Below, piece by piece: positions 14,564-22,345 of a stretch of DNA of 34,431 nt. A program made the translations under genes and the position numbers. Source of the DNA: DATMNI01 sp035570275. Lineage in GTDB: Bacteria; Acidobacteriota; Terriglobia; Bryobacterales; Bryobacteraceae. Numbering within the stretch: position 1 is the stretch's first letter; each line of letters begins with the position of its first letter. The notes under the pieces were generated by a model. It saw nothing but the letters and a program-made list of their open reading frames with translations. It made no database searches and had not been told where the DNA came from. The DNA lies in NCBI GenBank assembly GCA_035570275.1, contig DATMNI010000479.1:1-34431 (forward strand). Reading direction: 5' to 3'.

Positions 14564-15880
14564 ATGACTGAAAATCACCGTATGGGGTCGAACCCACTCC
14601 TCACCCGGCGTAAAATACTGGGAGTGTCCGGCGAGGCGGCATTGGCCGGCATCGCAGCCGGTACGGTTTCGCAGGCTGCGGAAATACGGCCTCGTATCGC
14701 CTGTGTCGTCACCTATTGGGCTGCGCCGGGATCACATGCGGACTGGATCATAACCAAGCTGTTGGACGGTTATTGGTGGAAGGGCGCCCATACTCCTTCG
14801 CGGGTGGACGTGGTGTCCGTTTACATCCATCAGTTTCAGGAAAGCGGATTGGGCCAGAAAGTGTGCAAAGCGAAAGGCATTCCGATCTTTAACACCGTAA
14901 GTGAAGCCCTCACGCTCGGGGGGAAGGAACTTGGAGTGGATGGTGTGGTCCTGGTGGGAGAACACGGGATTTATCATGGCAATCTGAAAGGACAGAAATA
15001 CTATCCGCGCTGGTGGCTCTACCAGCAGATTATCCGGGTTTTCGAGCAGAGCAAGCGCTCGGTGCCAGTCTTTAACGACAAGCACCTCTCCACCAGTTGG
15101 GACGAAGCCAAGTGGATGTTTGACAAATCTCGTGAGCTGAACTTTCCTTTGTACGGCGGTTCCTCCATACCGTTCTACTTCCGCAAGCCCGAGATCGAAC
15201 TCGATATCGATACGCCCATCAAAGCATCGATCGTGGCTGGAAGCGCTGAAGATGAGGGAAGCCTTTTCCATTGTGTCGATGTGCTCCAGTGCTTTGCAGA
15301 ACGCCGCAAGGGCGGTGAGACAGGCATCGCGGCGGTGCAGTGCATTCAAGGGCCGGAAACATGGAAGTGGACCGACCGCAATCCTTGGGCGGGCAATCTG
15401 CTTGAGGCAGTGCGGACCAGCTTTAACCTGAAGGCGGGACAATTTCAGGAGACCACCCGCCAGCCAAGCGTCTCTGTCGTGGAGTATCGTGACGGGACGA
15501 AAGGGGCGATATATTCGGTCCGGGGTGTGGGGTGGACCTACGCCGGCAACATGGACGGGCGTAAGGCCCCGACGATCATCTCGATGCTTGGCTGGCCCGG
15601 GCCCTACTCCCAGTACCACGCCGCGAACGCCTACGAGCATTGGCTCATCGAGATGATGCTGACCAGAAAGGAACCATACAATGCGGAGCGACTGCTTCTG
15701 TCCACAGGGATTGTCTCGTACAACATGGATTCCAACTGGGAGAACGGCCGTCACTATGACATCGGACGGCGCATCGAGACGCCGTTCATGAACATAAGCT
15801 ACCGCTCGACACGGGGACCGCTCTTTGAGAGGGAGCCGCGGCCGCCGGTCATCCCATACATACGGGGTTTTGAACAATAG
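14564..15880 (+). CDS. Tat-exported conserved protein of unknown function (Acidobacteriota/Planctomycetes type)
   Basis: 438 aa starting MTENHRMGSNPLLTRRKILG, with AGGAG 8 nt upstream. The N-terminus is a twin-arginine signal (TRRKILGVSGEAALAGIAAG ending SQAAE). The mature part begins RPRIACVVTYWAAPGSHADW and has well-kept blocks: GVVLVGEHGIY, PRWWLYQQIIRVFEQSKRSV followed by PVFNDKHLS, FPLYGGSSIPFYFRKPE, VLQCFAERRKGGETGIAAVQ and SVVEYRDGTKGAIY. I know this pattern from secreted or cytosolic proteins of planctomycetes and soil bacteria, sometimes annotated as Gfo/Idh/MocA-like because of the domain plan, although no clear GxGxxG motif is seen here. A sugar-related role is guesswork. Single gene. 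Confidence 0.75.
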   Translation: MTENHRMGSNPLLTRRKILGVSGEAALAGIAAGTVSQAAEIRPRIACVVTYWAAPGSHADWIITKLLDGYWWKGAHTPSRVDVVSVYIHQFQESGLGQKVCKAKGIPIFNTVSEALTLGGKELGVDGVVLVGEHGIYHGNLKGQKYYPRWWLYQQIIRVFEQSKRSVPVFNDKHLSTSWDEAKWMFDKSRELNFPLYGGSSIPFYFRKPEIELDIDTPIKASIVAGSAEDEGSLFHCVDVLQCFAERRKGGETGIAAVQCIQGPETWKWTDRNPWAGNLLEAVRTSFNLKAGQFQETTRQPSVSVVEYRDGTKGAIYSVRGVGWTYAGNMDGRKAPTIISMLGWPGPYSQYHAANAYEHWLIEMMLTRKEPYNAERLLLSTGIVSYNMDSNWENGRHYDIGRRIETPFMNISYRSTRGPLFEREPRPPVIPYIRGFEQ

Positions 15881-16214
15881 GCTCTGCGCGAGAATGTGGC
15901 GGAAGACGCATTTTAAGCCGCTTTTTGAAAAACGACCAATTCGGTCATGGCCGCGGCAGGATGAGTGACTTAAGGACAACGATGGCGAGATAGACCACGG
16001 CGCGGTAGCTCCAAACGCCGAGCCCAAGCCCAAGCCCGAGACTGAATCGCGCGCGCCGAGGTCATTTTGACAACGGCCTTATTTTAACGCCCGATGCCCG
16101 GTCGGCCTGTTCCTGGGACCTGCCATGTCTCGGATGCTGGCCCTGCCACAGTTAACTCGCCTGTTTTCAACGGCGAAAAAACACGGTGGGAACTGCAGGT
16201 CCCGCCTGGCCCCA
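15881..16214. other. Intergenic region between convergent genes
   Basis: No supported gene. A minus-strand open stretch (15945-16061) reads LGLGLGVWSYRAVVYLAIVV and LKSLILP, TM-like but without a start codon. A short agccca hexamer repeat is at about 16021-16037. The remainder shows nothing recognisable. Confidence 0.35.
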
Positions 16215-16976
16215 TCAGCCCTCCGTCTTGCCCACTACCGGCGGCGCCGCGATGAACCGGTAGCCCACGCCACGGACCGTCAGCAAGTGCCGCGGACGGG
16301 TCGGGTCTTCCTCAATGTAGCGGCGCAGGCGCACAATGAAGTTGTCGATGGCGCGCGTGTCGGTGTCTTCGTGCAGCCCCCACACTTCTTCCAGCATGGC
16401 TTTCCGCGAGACCGGCTTGCCCTCATGCTGAATCAGGTACCGGAGCAGGTTCACTTCCATCAGCGTCAACGGAAATACCTGGTCTCGCACGCGCAGTTCC
16501 AGCAGATCGAAGTGTACCGACTTGTCGCCGAACGTGAACATGTCGCGCGGCTCCGGCCGGGTTTCGATCTCCAGTCGGGTTTCGATGTGGTTCATGGAGG
16601 CGCGCAGCCATTCGCGGCGGCGCAGCAGACCGCTGATGCGGGCGATGAGGATGGCTAGTTCGAAGGGTTTGGTGAGGTAGTCGTCGGCGCCGGCGGCGAA
16701 GCCGCGCAGCACATCGTCGGGATGGCCGCGCGCGGTAAGCATCAGGGTGGGAATGAACTGGCCGCTTTGACGCAATTCGGACATCACGGTGAAGCCGTCT
16801 TTGCCCGGCAGCATGACGTCCAGCACCACCACGTCAAAGGCCGGGTCTTTGGCCAGGATTTCGAGGGCGTTTTCACCCGTGTCGGACACCTGCACCTGGT
16901 AGCCCTCGGCCTCCAGGTTGAATCGCAGCCCATCGGCCAGGTGCTGCTCGTCTTCCACGATCAGGATTCGGCTCAT
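16215..16976 (-). CDS. OmpR/PhoB-family response regulator
   Basis: 253 aa. Receiver domain: acidic pair E8/D9 in ILIVEDEQ, phosphoacceptor D53 in VVVLDVMLPGKDGF, T81 in LMLTARG and K103 in DDYLTKPFE. A winged-helix DNA-binding domain follows from about 145, with LTLMEVNLLRYLIQHEGKPV, SRKAMLEEVWGL, RAIDNFIVRLRRYIEEDP and the final LLTVRGVGYRF. It is a transcription factor activated by the kinase encoded immediately upstream; its ATG overlaps that gene's stop as ATGA (16973-16976), indicating coupled translation. The targets cannot be read from the window. Confidence 0.95.
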   Translation of the reverse strand: MSRILIVEDEQHLADGLRFNLEAEGYQVQVSDTGENALEILAKDPAFDVVVLDVMLPGKDGFTVMSELRQSGQFIPTLMLTARGHPDDVLRGFAAGADDYLTKPFELAILIARISGLLRRREWLRASMNHIETRLEIETRPEPRDMFTFGDKSVHFDLLELRVRDQVFPLTLMEVNLLRYLIQHEGKPVSRKAMLEEVWGLHEDTDTRAIDNFIVRLRRYIEEDPTRPRHLLTVRGVGYRFIAAPPVVGKTEG

Positions 16977-17866
16977 TTGGCGATCGGGAGTTGCAGTATG
17001 AAGGTGCTGCCCCTGCCCGGTCCCTCGCTTTCCGCCCAGACGCGGCCGGCGTGACGCTTGGCCACGGAGCGCACAATGTAAAGCCCCAGCCCGGTGCCCT
17101 TCACGCGCGAAGCCAGGGGGCCCGGAACGCGGTAAAAGCGTTTGAAGACGTGCTTCAGTTCGTCTTTGGGAATGCCGGCGCCGCGGTCCTTCACGCGGAC
17201 CAGCACGTGTTTCTCGTCGGCCTGGGCCGTCTCCACGGTAACCTGCACGGCGTTCCCGGAATACTTCACGGCATTGTCGATGAGGTTCAGGACCGCCGCG
17301 CGCACGTCGTCCACGTCGCCGAACACGGTTAAGGCTGGTCCGGCATGGTACTGCAGGGCGTCCGGCGAGGCATGGTGCATGGTCCGCGCGCGCGCCACGC
17401 AGGCCTCCACCAGTTCGCCAATGGCGATGCGCGACAAGTTGAGCCTGTGGCCGGTAGCGCCTACGCGGCCCGTCTGCAGGACTTGCTCAATGGTGGAGAT
17501 CAGGCGGTCGCTATCTTCCAGCATGATACGGTAGAACTCCTGGCGCTTCTCTTCGTCCACCGGGCGCTTCTGCAAGGTCTCCAGGTAAAGACGAATGGAG
17601 GCGACGGGCGTCTTGAGTTCGTGGGTGACGGCGTTGATGAAGGCGTCGTGCTGCTCATTGCGCCGGATTTCGCGCACCAGGAAGACGGTGTTGAGCAGGA
17701 TGCCGCAAATGATCAAGGCCAGCATCAGCAGCCCGAGAAGCAGCAGGAAACCGGTGCGCCACTTCAGCAGAATCCACCCGATGTAGAGGACCAGCAGAAC
17801 CGAGATCAGGCCGACGCTGAGAGCGATAAAGAAGGCAATCGATTTGCGCCGCCCGGTCATCTCCAT
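16973..17866 (-). CDS. Membrane histidine kinase without a periplasmic sensor domain
   Basis: 297 aa. Two TM helices (about 9-34, AFFIALSVGLISVLLVLYIG; and 38-63, TGFLLLLGLLMLALIICGIL) are joined by only a few residues, so there is no extracytoplasmic sensor. The HisKA domain carries H82 in INAVTHELKTPVASIRLYLE. The ATPase has the N box (NLIDNAVKYSG), G1 (VKDRGAGIP), F (FKRFYRVPG) and G2 (KGTGLGLYIVRSVAKRHAG). There is no HAMP domain. The gene lies before the regulator gene, with a 4-bp overlap. Stimulus is likely sensed in or at the membrane, as in intramembrane-sensing kinases (inference). Confidence 0.93.
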   Translation of the reverse strand: MEMTGRRKSIAFFIALSVGLISVLLVLYIGWILLKWRTGFLLLLGLLMLALIICGILLNTVFLVREIRRNEQHDAFINAVTHELKTPVASIRLYLETLQKRPVDEEKRQEFYRIMLEDSDRLISTIEQVLQTGRVGATGHRLNLSRIAIGELVEACVARARTMHHASPDALQYHAGPALTVFGDVDDVRAAVLNLIDNAVKYSGNAVQVTVETAQADEKHVLVRVKDRGAGIPKDELKHVFKRFYRVPGPLASRVKGTGLGLYIVRSVAKRHAGRVWAESEGPGRGSTFILQLPIAK

Positions 17867-17881
17867 GATTCAAGCTTACAG

Positions 17882-18013
17882 GAAAGCTATCAGCTATCAG
17901 CTATCAGCCTGCAGCTCCGGAATGCGCCTTCGGCGCGCTGGTCAAACTGCGCCCGGCCGATAGGTGCCCGCCGGTCGGAAGCTGATAGCTGACAGGCTGA
18001 AAGCTGATAGCTT
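17882..18013. repeat. Inverted clusters of an AGCTATC heptamer repeat
   Basis: The left arm has AGCTATC three times in a row (17884-17906, gaaAGCTATCAGCTATCAGC...). The right arm (17980-18013) carries the reverse complement GATAGCT units with 'gctgacaggctgaaagctg' between. Between the arms lies a small GCGCC TTC GGCGC hairpin (about 17925-17937). The region separates the kinase gene from the propeller gene on the same strand, and long stem structures are possible in RNA. Confidence 0.75.
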
Positions 18014-18018
18014 CTTCG

Positions 18019-19290
18019 CTACTTCAGCGAGATCTTGCGCACGTACGATTCCACCGGCGCCGTGCCTTCCTTCTTCTTGCCCTTGTCGTCGTAATCGTTC
18101 CAGCCCGTCGAAGCCAGAAAGTAGAAATCCGTTCCCACGACGGTACCGTGGGTGGGCTCGCCCAAACCCGGCGAATTGGCTTCCAGCACCGCCTGCCGCT
18201 GCAGGTCCAGCGAGAACCGCATAATGCGCGGCGGCGAGGTGCCGTTCTGCACAGCCAGGAACCCATCGCGGTATACATAGAGCCCGTCGATGCCGCTGAG
18301 CGCGATATCCCGGGCCGGCTGAAGCCATTTCACGGATCGCGCGGCCAAATCCATGGCGGCGATCCCGCGGACGTAGTCGGGGATGTATAACGTTTTCTCA
18401 TCGGCCGAAAGAGCCGGCGTTTGCGGGGATGGAAACTCGCCGGGGGCGTCCAGACGAACCAATTCCCTGGCTCCGGCGGGAAGCTGGAAGACGGCGCCGT
18501 AGAGGCCTTCCGAGATGTAGAGGTCGCCACGGCGGCTGATGGTCATGTCGCCCAGAAGGCCCTTGACCGGCGATTCGATGCGCTGCCGCAAGGCGCCCGT
18601 TTCCAGATTGAAGGCCAGCAGCGCGGTCTTGTCCTTGTCGGCTTCCACGCAACTCTCGCAGTGCGGAATCCATCCGGTGGCGGCCCACAGGGTGCGGCGG
18701 CCGGCGTCCACGCGAAGCGCCAGAATGGACCAGTCGGACTTGGCGAAGACGTGGCCGTCAGCGGTGACGATGGTCCCCTTGCGCACGCTGCTGATGAAGA
18801 AGCGGCGCGTTTTCGGATCGTAGGTAATGTCTTCGGGGATGATGTCGCGGGCCGGAAGCGTGAACGCGGGAACGGCATGAGATACCGGCTTCTTGCTGTC
18901 GTCAATCTGTTTGAGGATGGCGGCGAATTCGGTGGTGGAGCGGAGCGAGGAGAAGTCATCGTCCGCCGCCAGGTCATAGACCAGCCGCATGCCGGCCCAG
19001 TCGCGCAACGCGGCCAGCGCGGCGGCCGAATTGCCGAGCCTGGCTTCGGATGCCGCCAGGTTGTACGCAATCCGCGGGTTGCCGGGCAACAGCGGCCGAA
19101 TTTCGAGCAGCAAGCCGCGAAGCCTGGCGTAGTCCTTGGCCTCGATGGCTTCGCGGGCGCTATGGTTGAGCACGCGCCATCGCGGTTCGGGGGCATCGCC
19201 GGCCGCCAGCAGGCACGCCGCCAGCACGGAGGCCGCCAGCAGGAACGCCACCAGCCGGAACGCCAACCGGAGAACGGGCGCGATTTTCAT
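18019..19290 (-). CDS. Secreted TPR/beta-propeller (SMP-30-like) protein
   Basis: 423 aa from ATG 19290, which overlaps the stop of the upstream esterase gene as ATGA. A signal peptide (MKIAPVLRLAFRLVAFLLAA ... LLAAGDA) is followed by a short TPR-like helical part (REAIEAKDYARLRGLLLEIR, IAYNLAASEARLGNSAAALA). From about residue 150 come propeller repeats: IIPEDITYDPKTRRFFISSV, GDMTISRRGDLYISEGLYGA, TLYIPDYVRGIAAMDLAA, SGIDGLYVYRDGFLAVQNGT. The pattern resembles SMP-30/gluconolactonase or NHL six-bladed propellers. No metal-site set can be assigned with confidence, so enzyme activity is open. Co-translation with the esterase suggests a shared periplasmic task. Confidence 0.8.
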   Translation of the reverse strand: MKIAPVLRLAFRLVAFLLAASVLAACLLAAGDAPEPRWRVLNHSAREAIEAKDYARLRGLLLEIRPLLPGNPRIAYNLAASEARLGNSAAALAALRDWAGMRLVYDLAADDDFSSLRSTTEFAAILKQIDDSKKPVSHAVPAFTLPARDIIPEDITYDPKTRRFFISSVRKGTIVTADGHVFAKSDWSILALRVDAGRRTLWAATGWIPHCESCVEADKDKTALLAFNLETGALRQRIESPVKGLLGDMTISRRGDLYISEGLYGAVFQLPAGARELVRLDAPGEFPSPQTPALSADEKTLYIPDYVRGIAAMDLAARSVKWLQPARDIALSGIDGLYVYRDGFLAVQNGTSPPRIMRFSLDLQRQAVLEANSPGLGEPTHGTVVGTDFYFLASTGWNDYDDKGKKKEGTAPVESYVRKISLK

Positions 19291-20453
19291 CGAAATAGCA
19301 GGGGTGCGTAGTCGTTCAGGTAGTGGCGCCAGTTGATCCACGTGTGAGCGCCGGTACTTTCGTGGAATTCGTTCTTGACTCCATGCTTATTGAGCACCGC
19401 CACCAGGTTTTTGGCGCTCGCATTGGCGCCGGTATCTTTTTCGCCTACGCCCACCCAGAAGACTTTCACCGTCTTGTTCGTCTTATCGGCGTGGTCCAGA
19501 AAGGCCGCGTTGAGTTGCTCGAAGCCCGCCGTGGTCTGCGGGTTGACACCGGAACTCCAGACGCCGATGTACGCGAACAGATCCGGATTGCGCGGCGCCA
19601 CACGCAGCGTCTGACCGCCACCCATGGAGAGGCCGGCGATGGCGCGGCTCTGTTGATTGGCCAGCACACGATAGTTTTTCTCCACGTACGGCACGATGTT
19701 CTTGAGCAGTTCGTCGGCGAACTTGTCCTGCGCGCTGGCGCCCGGTGCCGCGGAAGCAACCTCGGTTGACGGCGGCACTGCCGGGCGCGGCATGCTGCCA
19801 TTGGGCATCACCACCAGCATCGGCTTGGCCTTCTTTGCCGCCAGCAGGTTGTCCATGATGAAGCCGGCTCGGCCCATGGTGCTCCAGCCGGCATCGTCGT
19901 CGCCGCTTCCATGGAGCAGGTACAGCACCGGATAGCGCGTGTTGCCGCCGTCATACCCCGGCGGGGTGTAGATATGCATGCTGCGTATGGTGTCCAGGGT
20001 GGAGGACTGGTACCAGACGATGCGCACATCGCCGTGCGGCACCGGCAATGTGTCTTCGAAGGCGGCTTCCCGGCCGGGGACTTCGAACATGTTGTCGTTG
20101 CTCGTAATGCCGGGCTTGATTTGAGGGTTCTTCGGATCCAGCGTCCTTACGCCGTCAACCGTAAAGGAATAGCTGTAAAAATCCGGCGTCAGCGGCTCGG
20201 TAGTGAATGACCAGACACCCTTATCGTCCTTTTCCAGGGTGGCGCGGCCGGTCAGGAAGTCGCCGCCCAGGGTCACTTCGGACGCTTTGGGCGCATAGAT
20301 GCGGAAGGTGGCGCGGTGATCGGACGCCACGTCTGGCGAGACCAGGGTGTCATTCGGCGTAGGTGTGCGCGGCGCGCGCTGAGGCTGAGCGGCGGCGGTG
20401 AGGCAGAGCAGGCCGGCTGCGACGGCGGATGCGAGAACGGTTGGTTTCGGCAA
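19287..20453 (-). CDS. Secreted esterase, enterochelin-esterase/feruloyl-esterase (Esterase D) family
   Basis: 388 aa with a TTG start at 20453. A perfect AGGAGG stands 9 nt before this TTG, and the resulting MPKPTVLASAVAAGLLCLTA is a clean signal peptide; the in-frame ATG at 20519 lacks both. Domains: an N-terminal E-set/CBM48-like sandwich (ATFRIYAPKASEVTLGGDF, SYSFTVDGVRTLDPKNPQ), then an alpha/beta hydrolase with RYPVLYLLHGSGDDDAGW, the nucleophile elbow GLSMGG (Ser about 276) and the catalytic His in GAHTWINWRHYL. Related enzymes hydrolyse ester links in plant feruloyl-polysaccharides or in siderophores. The substrate is not determined. Divergent from the DinB operon at 20686. Confidence 0.9.
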   Translation of the reverse strand: MPKPTVLASAVAAGLLCLTAAAQPQRAPRTPTPNDTLVSPDVASDHRATFRIYAPKASEVTLGGDFLTGRATLEKDDKGVWSFTTEPLTPDFYSYSFTVDGVRTLDPKNPQIKPGITSNDNMFEVPGREAAFEDTLPVPHGDVRIVWYQSSTLDTIRSMHIYTPPGYDGGNTRYPVLYLLHGSGDDDAGWSTMGRAGFIMDNLLAAKKAKPMLVVMPNGSMPRPAVPPSTEVASAAPGASAQDKFADELLKNIVPYVEKNYRVLANQQSRAIAGLSMGGGQTLRVAPRNPDLFAYIGVWSSGVNPQTTAGFEQLNAAFLDHADKTNKTVKVFWVGVGEKDTGANASAKNLVAVLNKHGVKNEFHESTGAHTWINWRHYLNDYAPLLFR

Positions 20454-20462
20454 TCGGGAAAA

Positions 20463-20468
20463 CCTCCT
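20463..20468 (-). promoter_or_regulatory. Shine-Dalgarno AGGAGG that decides a TTG start
   Basis: CCTCCT on the plus strand, AGGAGG on the minus strand, 9 nt upstream of the TTG at 20453. It is one of the few perfect ribosome sites in the window. Confidence 0.75.
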
Positions 20469-20685
20469 ACCGTTCCGCAGTCTACAACAAATCTTCGGCT
20501 CCGCGGGCGGCGATATCAACGCGAGTACTAACCGCTTTGTGGGGAACCTCTTTTGGGGGAATATACCCGCCTGGCTCTGTCCAACGCTTCGGGTGCGGTT
20601 TATCCCGACGCATCCAGATTAACAATCTGCCCCACAAAACCAGGGACCGCGGCCGCGGCCGTGGTTACTGAGGGAGAATACAAGG

Positions 20686-21204
20686 ATGCGAAGAAGACTC
20701 CTGGTTTGCCTTTGCGCGGCGCTTGGCTCGCTGGCGGCGCAGAACAATCTGACCACCACCGCCACCCAGCGCTATTTCAACGGAGTTCGCCGGAACCTGG
20801 AAGCCGCTGCCGACGCCATGCCCGCCGAAAAGTACAGCTTCCGGCTTACCGCCGAACAGATGACCTTTGCCGAGTGGCTCATGCACTCCGCCGACCGCAA
20901 CTACACCGACTGCGCCGTGCTGAAATCGGAGTCTGCCCCGGAAGCCCAGCACCAGTTAACCAGTCTGAAAGAGAAGGCCGACGTCGCCAAGGCCCTGAGG
21001 GACTCGTTCGCTTATTGCGCCGCGGCCATCGAAGGGGCTAACGATCAAAAGGTACTCGCCACCCCGCAAACCACCAACGCGCTGCTGCACGTCATCGTGC
21101 ACAACAACGAGATCTACGGAAACGTAGTGGGGTATCTCCGAATCAGCGGAATCGTTCCGCCCTCCACCGCGGCCCGAACGCCGCCGAGGAAAGCCGAGAA
21201 GTGA
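20686..21204 (+). CDS. Secreted DinB-family protein
   Basis: 172 aa starting MRRRLLVCLCAALGSLAAQN, a signal peptide ending at AAQ. The DinB four-helix core follows: YFNGVRRNLEAAADAMPAEK, FAEWLMHSADRNYTDCAVL with the first His, and LLHVIVHNNEIYGNVVGYLR with the second pair. Export is common for DinB paralogues in Acidobacteriota. The stop overlaps the start of the lactonase-like gene (GTGA, 21201-21204), so the two are translationally coupled. It is only distantly similar to the cytosolic DinB at 3066. Confidence 0.85.
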   Translation: MRRRLLVCLCAALGSLAAQNNLTTTATQRYFNGVRRNLEAAADAMPAEKYSFRLTAEQMTFAEWLMHSADRNYTDCAVLKSESAPEAQHQLTSLKEKADVAKALRDSFAYCAAAIEGANDQKVLATPQTTNALLHVIVHNNEIYGNVVGYLRISGIVPPSTAARTPPRKAEK

Positions 21205-22328
21205 CCCGCCGCACCATGCTGACAGGCGCTCTGGCCACGCCCCTGTTTTCGCAAACCAGCGGCCAGGTTTTCGCCTACGCCGGCTGCTACACCACCGCAC
21301 AACGGCACGCGCACGGCGACGGTATCCACGTCTACCGCATGGACCGGCAGACGGGCGCCTGGACCCACATTCAGCACGTTGGTAACCTGGTCAATCCTTC
21401 CTTTTTGATTGTCAGCCGGGATCAGCGTTTTCTCTACTCCGTCCACGGCGATGAAGCCTATGCCACGGCGTTCGCGGTGGACGCGGGATCCGGATTCCTG
21501 ACTATGCTGAACCAGGCCGATACTGGCGGCGCCAATGGCGTGCACCTGGCGGCGGACCCGGGCGACCGGTTTATGGTGGTCGCCAACTATGCCGCGGGCA
21601 GCGTCGCGGTACTCCCGGTCCGGCCGGACGGACGGCTGGCGAACCAGATTCAGTCGATCGGCCTGCAGGGCCAGCCGGGGCCGAACCCGAAGGAGCAGAC
21701 CAGTTCGCACCCGCATCACATCGTCTTCGATCCCTCCGGCCGCTTCGTGCTGGCGCCGGACAAAGGCTTCGACCGCGTGTTCGTTTTCCGTTTCGATGCG
21801 GCCAGCGGTAAGCTGAGCCCGGCCGACTCGGCGTCAACAAAGTCGAGCGCCGGGTCCGGTCCCCGCCACGCAGCCTTTCACCCTTCGCGGCCCATCGCCT
21901 GGGTAGTCAACGAACTCGCGAGCTCCGTCACCACTTACGAGTGGGACCCGCGGCACGGCAGTCTGCAGCCGGTGCAGACGCTGCCCACGCTGCCACCCGA
22001 TTTCCAAGGCGAGAACACCGCGGCCGAGATTGCGGTCGCACCCGAGGGCCGGTTCGTTTACTGCTCGAACCGCGGCCACGATAGCATCGCCATTTATTCC
22101 ACTCATCCCAAGACCGGGATGCTGGCATCGGTTGGATGGGTACCCACCCAAGGCAAGAGCCCGCGCTTCATTGGGTTCGATCCCTCGCATCGGTTCCTGT
22201 ACGCCACCAACGAACAGAGCGACACTATCGTAGCCTTCCGCGTGGATTCAGCAACTGGCGGCCTGACGCCCACCGGTCAGGTGGTTCAGAACGCCAGCCC
22301 GGTGACGGTGGCTTTCGCCAAGGCGTGA
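21201..22328 (+). CDS. Lactonase-family beta-propeller (6-phosphogluconolactonase/YbhE-like)
   Basis: 375 aa from a GTG start inside the DinB stop (GTGA). The N-terminus TRRTMLTGALATPLFSQT resembles a short Tat or Sec leader. The seven-bladed lactonase pattern is clear: FAYAGCYTTAQRHAHGDGIH, HVGNLVNPSFLIVSRDQRFL, GANGVHLAADPGDRFMVVAN, SHPHHIVFDPSGRFVLAPDK, GSGPRHAAFHPSRPIAWVVN, NTAAEIAVAPEGRFVYCSNR, GKSPRFIGFDPSHRFLYATN. YbhE-type enzymes hydrolyse 6-phosphogluconolactone; secreted paralogues like this one are more likely to act on other sugar lactones (inference). It converges with the MFS gene, 17 bp between stops. Confidence 0.9.
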   Translation: MTRRTMLTGALATPLFSQTSGQVFAYAGCYTTAQRHAHGDGIHVYRMDRQTGAWTHIQHVGNLVNPSFLIVSRDQRFLYSVHGDEAYATAFAVDAGSGFLTMLNQADTGGANGVHLAADPGDRFMVVANYAAGSVAVLPVRPDGRLANQIQSIGLQGQPGPNPKEQTSSHPHHIVFDPSGRFVLAPDKGFDRVFVFRFDAASGKLSPADSASTKSSAGSGPRHAAFHPSRPIAWVVNELASSVTTYEWDPRHGSLQPVQTLPTLPPDFQGENTAAEIAVAPEGRFVYCSNRGHDSIAIYSTHPKTGMLASVGWVPTQGKSPRFIGFDPSHRFLYATNEQSDTIVAFRVDSATGGLTPTGQVVQNASPVTVAFAKA

Positions 22329-22345
22329 GGCGGCCTACACAGCGC

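Noticed and set aside
14732..16033. 433-codon minus-strand frame opposite the Tat-exported protein
   Set aside because: Antisense shadow; the plus-strand gene has a signal peptide, ribosome site and conserved blocks.
17882..18013. Intrinsic terminator or CRISPR leader at the heptamer repeats
   Set aside because: No T-run after the stems and no spacer-like unique segments of constant length.
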